Of a DNA stretch of 64,000 nt, positions 61,204-64,000 are shown piece after piece (the first letter of the stretch is position 1; the number at the start of each line of letters is the position of its first letter). The position numbers and the translations under genes are program-made. The notes beneath the pieces were generated by a model, which searched no databases, was not told the DNA's origin, and saw nothing but the letters and a program-made list of their open reading frames with translations. The DNA comes from COE1 sp963596435. GTDB taxonomy: Bacteria > Bacillota > Clostridia > Lachnospirales > Lachnospiraceae. The DNA lies in assembly GCA_963596435.1 (NCBI GenBank), contig CAVBMG010000006.1, positions 1 through 64,000 on the forward strand. Direction: 5' to 3'.

Positions 61204-61257
61204 ATGGCACTGTGGTTGATAGGGATAATAAGTATTTTATTTGGAAGTATGGAATAG
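61204..61257 (+). CDS. 17-codon leader ORF in frame with the esterase
   Basis: ATG 61204 has an excellent AAGGAGG site. It encodes MALWLIGIISILFGSME and stops at an amber codon (TAG, 61255-61257). The frame is the same as that of the esterase at 61261, only one codon (TTT) further. Either this is a true leader peptide whose ribosome reinitiates at the TTG, or the esterase gene has an in-frame nonsense codon near its 5' end. Confidence 0.5.
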   Translation: MALWLIGIISILFGSME

Positions 61258-61260
61258 TTT

Positions 61261-62541
61261 TTGATTAATGAAAGTCAGATAATGGCAGTATTAATTTTGC
61301 TTGCAGGAATTATTGTACTATTTATTGTGAAAAAGAAAAATGTAGAACTTTCTATCTGGCAGTTGTATCTTTTGAGAATTGTTGTTGTGCTTCATTTGGT
61401 TGGTATATTTTCAGATCGTTGGATTGTATATACAGGACTCGGCGTATTAACTGTCGTGACGGGTATTGGATTAACCATTGCAGATATATGGAAATGCAGA
61501 TCGGATAAGATCATGAAAACAGTTCTGAAAATAGTATGTTCTGTAATTGTTATACTGCTTTCAGGAGTTATCATGGCAATCACATTCTTTCCGAAAGCCT
61601 CTTTTTCAGTATTTAAGTCTGTTATAAATGCTTATGGAAATGAAATGACAGCAGTAGCTTATGAAGATACACTGGAAAACGGTGCATATTTGGTTGCCAA
61701 TATTCAGTACGATACGGTTTATCCAAATGGCTTTTTAGATGTTTATTATACTGCTGTGCCTAAGTCAGACAATCCACCTACACTGTTATTTATTCATGGT
61801 GGAGGTTATGCAAATGGGGATAAAAGCAGTGGCGACCCGAATGCCGGTGATGTAGATTACAGGGATTCATTAGCATATCGCGCATTGAATGAAGGCTATA
61901 ATGTGGTACAGTTTAATTATTGCCTGATGACAGAGCACATTTTCCCGGATGCGATTATCCAGCTTAATAGTGGTCTGAAATATCTCAAGGATAATGCTGA
62001 ACGTTTGAACTTAAATATGGATGTGGTATTTCTCTCCGGTGGTTCTGCGGGTGGAAATCTGGCTGGTGTTATGGCAAACTTACAGACAAATCAGGAATAC
62101 GCAGATGAAATGGGAATTACACCTGCATTAAATCCAGAGGATATCAAGGGCGTGGTATTTATCAGCGCATTACTTGATAATTCGCAGTATGGTGTGACAC
62201 ATAATGTTGCCATTGACTATATGTTTTATTGGGCAGGACGTGTTTATCTGAACACAAACGAACTGGTTTATGATAAAGAGGCTTCAAGACTTTCCAATGT
62301 TATAGATAATGTGAGCGGAAATTATCCGCCATCCCTGATTTCGGATGGGAACAGCGGAAGCTTTTTTGATCAGGCATTTGCCATGAATGCAAGATTACTG
62401 GAGCTGGGAGTAGAAACCAAACTGATTTATTACCCCAAAACAGTAGCGACATTATCCCATGGATATGAAGATCTTGGCTCTGATTATGCAAAAATTACCC
62501 AGGATCGAATGATTGAATTTATGAATGCCCATTGTGAATAA
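61261..62541 (+). CDS. membrane-anchored alpha/beta hydrolase (esterase)
   Basis: 426 aa. Three or four helices in residues 5-120, then an extracytoplasmic or cytosolic esterase domain of the HGGG type: LLFIHGGGYANGD, nucleophile Ser in LSGGSAGG near residue 262, Asp in LISDGNSG and His in LSHGYEDL. It resembles BD-FAE/hormone-sensitive lipase enzymes that deacylate small esters. TTG 61261 has no ribosome site of its own; ATG 61282 is an alternative. It is preceded in frame by an amber codon (see the leader ORF). Divergent from tetR. Confidence 0.82.
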   Translation: MINESQIMAVLILLAGIIVLFIVKKKNVELSIWQLYLLRIVVVLHLVGIFSDRWIVYTGLGVLTVVTGIGLTIADIWKCRSDKIMKTVLKIVCSVIVILLSGVIMAITFFPKASFSVFKSVINAYGNEMTAVAYEDTLENGAYLVANIQYDTVYPNGFLDVYYTAVPKSDNPPTLLFIHGGGYANGDKSSGDPNAGDVDYRDSLAYRALNEGYNVVQFNYCLMTEHIFPDAIIQLNSGLKYLKDNAERLNLNMDVVFLSGGSAGGNLAGVMANLQTNQEYADEMGITPALNPEDIKGVVFISALLDNSQYGVTHNVAIDYMFYWAGRVYLNTNELVYDKEASRLSNVIDNVSGNYPPSLISDGNSGSFFDQAFAMNARLLELGVETKLIYYPKTVATLSHGYEDLGSDYAKITQDRMIEFMNAHCE

Positions 62542-62547
62542 ATACAA

Positions 62548-62585
62548 AATCTCCGTCTATTTGTTGTATGGACGGAGATTTTTTT
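62548..62585. terminator. bidirectional terminator
   Basis: AATCTCCGTC and GACGGAGATT arms followed by TTTTTT; it serves the esterase and the convergent merR gene, whose stop it touches. Confidence 0.85.
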
Positions 62586-62997
62586 ATTCACAAGGCAATT
62601 TGTCATCCTGTTCTTTGAAGTGGATTTTTTCAGTTCCTGCTTCGATAGCTGTTTCATAATACCAGCATTTATGGTTAATAAAATCTAAAGTTTCCTGTAA
62701 TTCAGTCATTTGGGCTTCCACAATGCGTTTTCTTTCTAAAAACATTTCATAGCGTTCTTTTAATGAATCATCACCCATTTGCACCCACTTGGAAAATTGT
62801 CGTATGTCCTTAATTGGCATACCTGATTTTTTCAGGCATTCAATCACATGCAGCATTGCCATATCTGCATCAGAGAAAATACGATAACCAGAATCCTTGC
62901 GTTCCATAAATGGGAGCAGTCCCTGCTTATCATAGTATCGTAATGTTGTTGGAGTCACATTCATAATTTCGGCAGCCTGCTTGATTGTATATGGCAT
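62584..62997 (-). CDS. MerR family regulator, AdhR-like
   Basis: 137 aa. MerR helix-turn-helix (YTIKQAAEIMNVTPTTLRYY, DKQGLLPFMERKDSGYRIFS), short dimer helix, no effector domain, tail FINHKCWYYETAIEAG. Similar to B. subtilis AdhR, an aldehyde-responsive activator of alcohol dehydrogenase. It is divergent from an iron-type alcohol dehydrogenase whose promoter has the MerR 19-nt spacer, which fits that role well. Confidence 0.9.
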   Translation of the reverse strand: MPYTIKQAAEIMNVTPTTLRYYDKQGLLPFMERKDSGYRIFSDADMAMLHVIECLKKSGMPIKDIRQFSKWVQMGDDSLKERYEMFLERKRIVEAQMTELQETLDFINHKCWYYETAIEAGTEKIHFKEQDDKLPCE

Positions 62998-63032
62998 ATA
63001 AAAACCTCCTGGTAAATTTTAAAATAAGCATA

Positions 63033-63063
63033 TTGACCTTAACCTCAAGGTTAATGTTACTAT
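63033..63063 (+). promoter_or_regulatory. MerR-type promoter/operator of the alcohol dehydrogenase gene
   Basis: TTGACC (63033-63038), 19 nt, TACTAT (63058-63063). The spacer contains the dyad TTAACCT-CA-AGGTTAA (63039-63054). The over-long spacer and dyad are the hallmark of MerR activation; AdhR-type sites are similar (CTTAACCTCAAGGTTAA style). Confidence 0.92.
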
Positions 63064-63115
63064 GATGGTGAATAAAAGTCAACAATGTAAGAAGTCTGAA
63101 AGGAGACAAGCAAAT

Positions 63116-64000
63116 ATGAGTTATACATGGAATCTTCCAACTAAGGTTTTATTTGGAGCAGGAAAAGTAAGGGAACTTGCAAAAGAAAATATGCCGGGGA
63201 AAAAGGCGCTACTTGTAATTTCAAATGGAAAATCTGTAAAAGAAAACGGTGCACGTACATCAGTAGAGCAGGGACTGACAGCCGCAGGCGCAGACTATGT
63301 TATCTATGATAAAATTCAGTCAAATCCATTGGAACCGACAATTATGGAGGGGGTATTATGTGCCCGTGAAAATGGCTGTGATTTTATCGTAGGCTTGGGT
63401 GGTGGTTCTGTATTAGATTCAGCTACGATTATTTCTGCCATTGTACCTCAGAAAGAGGGCAGAGTCTGGGATTATGTTCAGGGAGGTACAGGCGGAGGAA
63501 AAACACTGACAGAACAGCCGTTGCCTTATATTGAAATCACAACCAGCGCCGGTACAGGAAGTGAGGTAGACTGCTGGGGCGTTGTAACAAATCCAGACAC
63601 GCATGAGAAAATCGGATTTCAGGGAAGTTATCCGGAGCTGGCTATAGTTGATCCGGAGTTAATGCTGTCTGTACCTCCCCAATTTACAGCATATCAGGGA
63701 TTTGATGCACTGTTTCATAGTGTGGAAGGATTTTTGTCAAAGTTCTGTAATGAAGCAGCTGAAATGGTTGAACTTACTGCCATCAGAAATATAGCAGAGT
63801 ATCTGCCTCGTGCAGTGAATGATGGACAGGATATAGAAGCAAGAACAAAAGTTGCATTTGCAAATACCATGAGCGGTTATTCTATGGAAGTATGTTCCTG
63901 CGTCAGCCAACATGCTATGGAACATGCATTGTCCGGTTATCATCAGGACCTGCCTCATGGGGCAGGACTTATCATGATTTCCAGGCAGTATTTTACACGA
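63116..64000 (+). CDS. iron-containing alcohol dehydrogenase, 3' end beyond the window
   Basis: At least 295 aa, open to the last base. NAD-binding GGGSVLDSA near residue 98, TTSAGTGSEVD, and the iron ligands D197 and H201 in GFDALFHS, histidines 266/270 in QHAMEHALSG and H281 in LPHGAG. The N-terminus FGAGKVRELA is typical of BDH/YqhD-like dehydrogenases. AAAGGAGA precedes the ATG. Controlled by the AdhR-like protein encoded divergently; probable role is reducing toxic aldehydes. About 90 C-terminal residues are missing. Confidence 0.93.
   Translation, partial: MSYTWNLPTKVLFGAGKVRELAKENMPGKKALLVISNGKSVKENGARTSVEQGLTAAGADYVIYDKIQSNPLEPTIMEGVLCARENGCDFIVGLGGGSVLDSATIISAIVPQKEGRVWDYVQGGTGGGKTLTEQPLPYIEITTSAGTGSEVDCWGVVTNPDTHEKIGFQGSYPELAIVDPELMLSVPPQFTAYQGFDALFHSVEGFLSKFCNEAAEMVELTAIRNIAEYLPRAVNDGQDIEARTKVAFANTMSGYSMEVCSCVSQHAMEHALSGYHQDLPHGAGLIMISRQYFTR

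Noticed and set aside
1..64000. CRISPR array, prophage, insertion sequence, tRNA or rRNA
   Set aside because: No regularly spaced repeats, transposase, integrase, phage structural gene or RNA gene signature was found on either strand.

Overview
The window looks like a gut Firmicute of the Clostridia, most probably family Lachnospiraceae. The evidence is moderate GC, strong AGGAGG-type ribosome sites, TTGACA/TATAAT promoters, many lipoproteins with a CG(N/K/G) lipobox, and gene families typical of that group (alcohol acetyltransferase-like/zinc-ribbon membrane protein pairs, YczE-cytidylate kinase fusions, CbiK lipoproteins, DUF3791/DUF3990 pairs). No rRNA, tRNA, CRISPR array, integrase or transposase was seen. 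It reads as a chromosomal accessory stretch rich in transporters and one-component regulators.

Layout. 0-2.2 kb: a promoter, cobalamin riboswitch and terminator control an extracytoplasmic CbiK-type cobaltochelatase lipoprotein. 2.3-16 kb: a long plus-strand run with an alpha/beta hydrolase, two hybrid sensor proteins that keep HisKA and receiver but have no ATPase domain, a solute-binding lipoprotein, a condensation-like acyltransferase with a zinc-ribbon membrane partner, a MATE exporter, an M20 dipeptidase, a complete hybrid histidine kinase and a LysR regulator. 15.8-18 kb: csoR and a CPC-type P1B ATPase with paired CsoR operators. 18-22 kb: aldo/keto reductase with divergent LysR, a structured leader RNA plus terminator before a PBECR4-like nuclease gene, cbiL and an LprI-like lipoprotein. 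22-30 kb: three MATE exporters, each beside its own regulator (AraC, LysR, MerR).

30.6-43.4 kb is the most striking part. An AraC regulator is divergent from an ECF importer (S, T, fused A-A) whose operon continues into a pair of YbtP/YbtQ-like ABC half-transporters. Next come an alpha/beta hydrolase, a YbtA/PchR-like AraC regulator and a second ABC half-transporter pair. Three promoters here, and a fourth at a SAM methyltransferase at 56 kb, carry the same 16-bp palindrome (GTTAG-N6-CTAAC). Three of these four sites lie just downstream of a recognisable -10 box. This resembles a DtxR/IdeR-type iron regulon. I infer a siderophore or metallophore uptake island, comparable in layout to the transport half of equibactin/yersiniabactin loci but without NRPS genes in the window.

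43.5-50 kb: an orphan SpoVT-AbrB protein, an ATC-hydrolase-family protein, a twice-frameshifted LuxR gene, a FIST sensor next to a soluble chemoreceptor, and a LURP-one-like membrane protein. 50.4-54 kb: a ketopantoate-reductase-like gene with a cobalt/nickel ECF transporter (cbiM, cbiQ, cbiO). 54-64 kb: lipoprotein, GNAT enzyme, methyltransferase, MarR regulator, YczE-cytidylate kinase fusion, a DUF3791-DUF3990-small protein set that looks like a toxin-antitoxin module, a TetR-MATE pair, a membrane esterase, and an AdhR-like MerR regulator divergent from an iron-type alcohol dehydrogenase that runs off the window end.

Cobalt/corrinoid functions recur at 0.5, 20.8 and 51-54 kb. A 45-nt leader repeat precedes csoR and both ECF ATPase genes. 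All family assignments come from reading motifs by eye; no database search was run.
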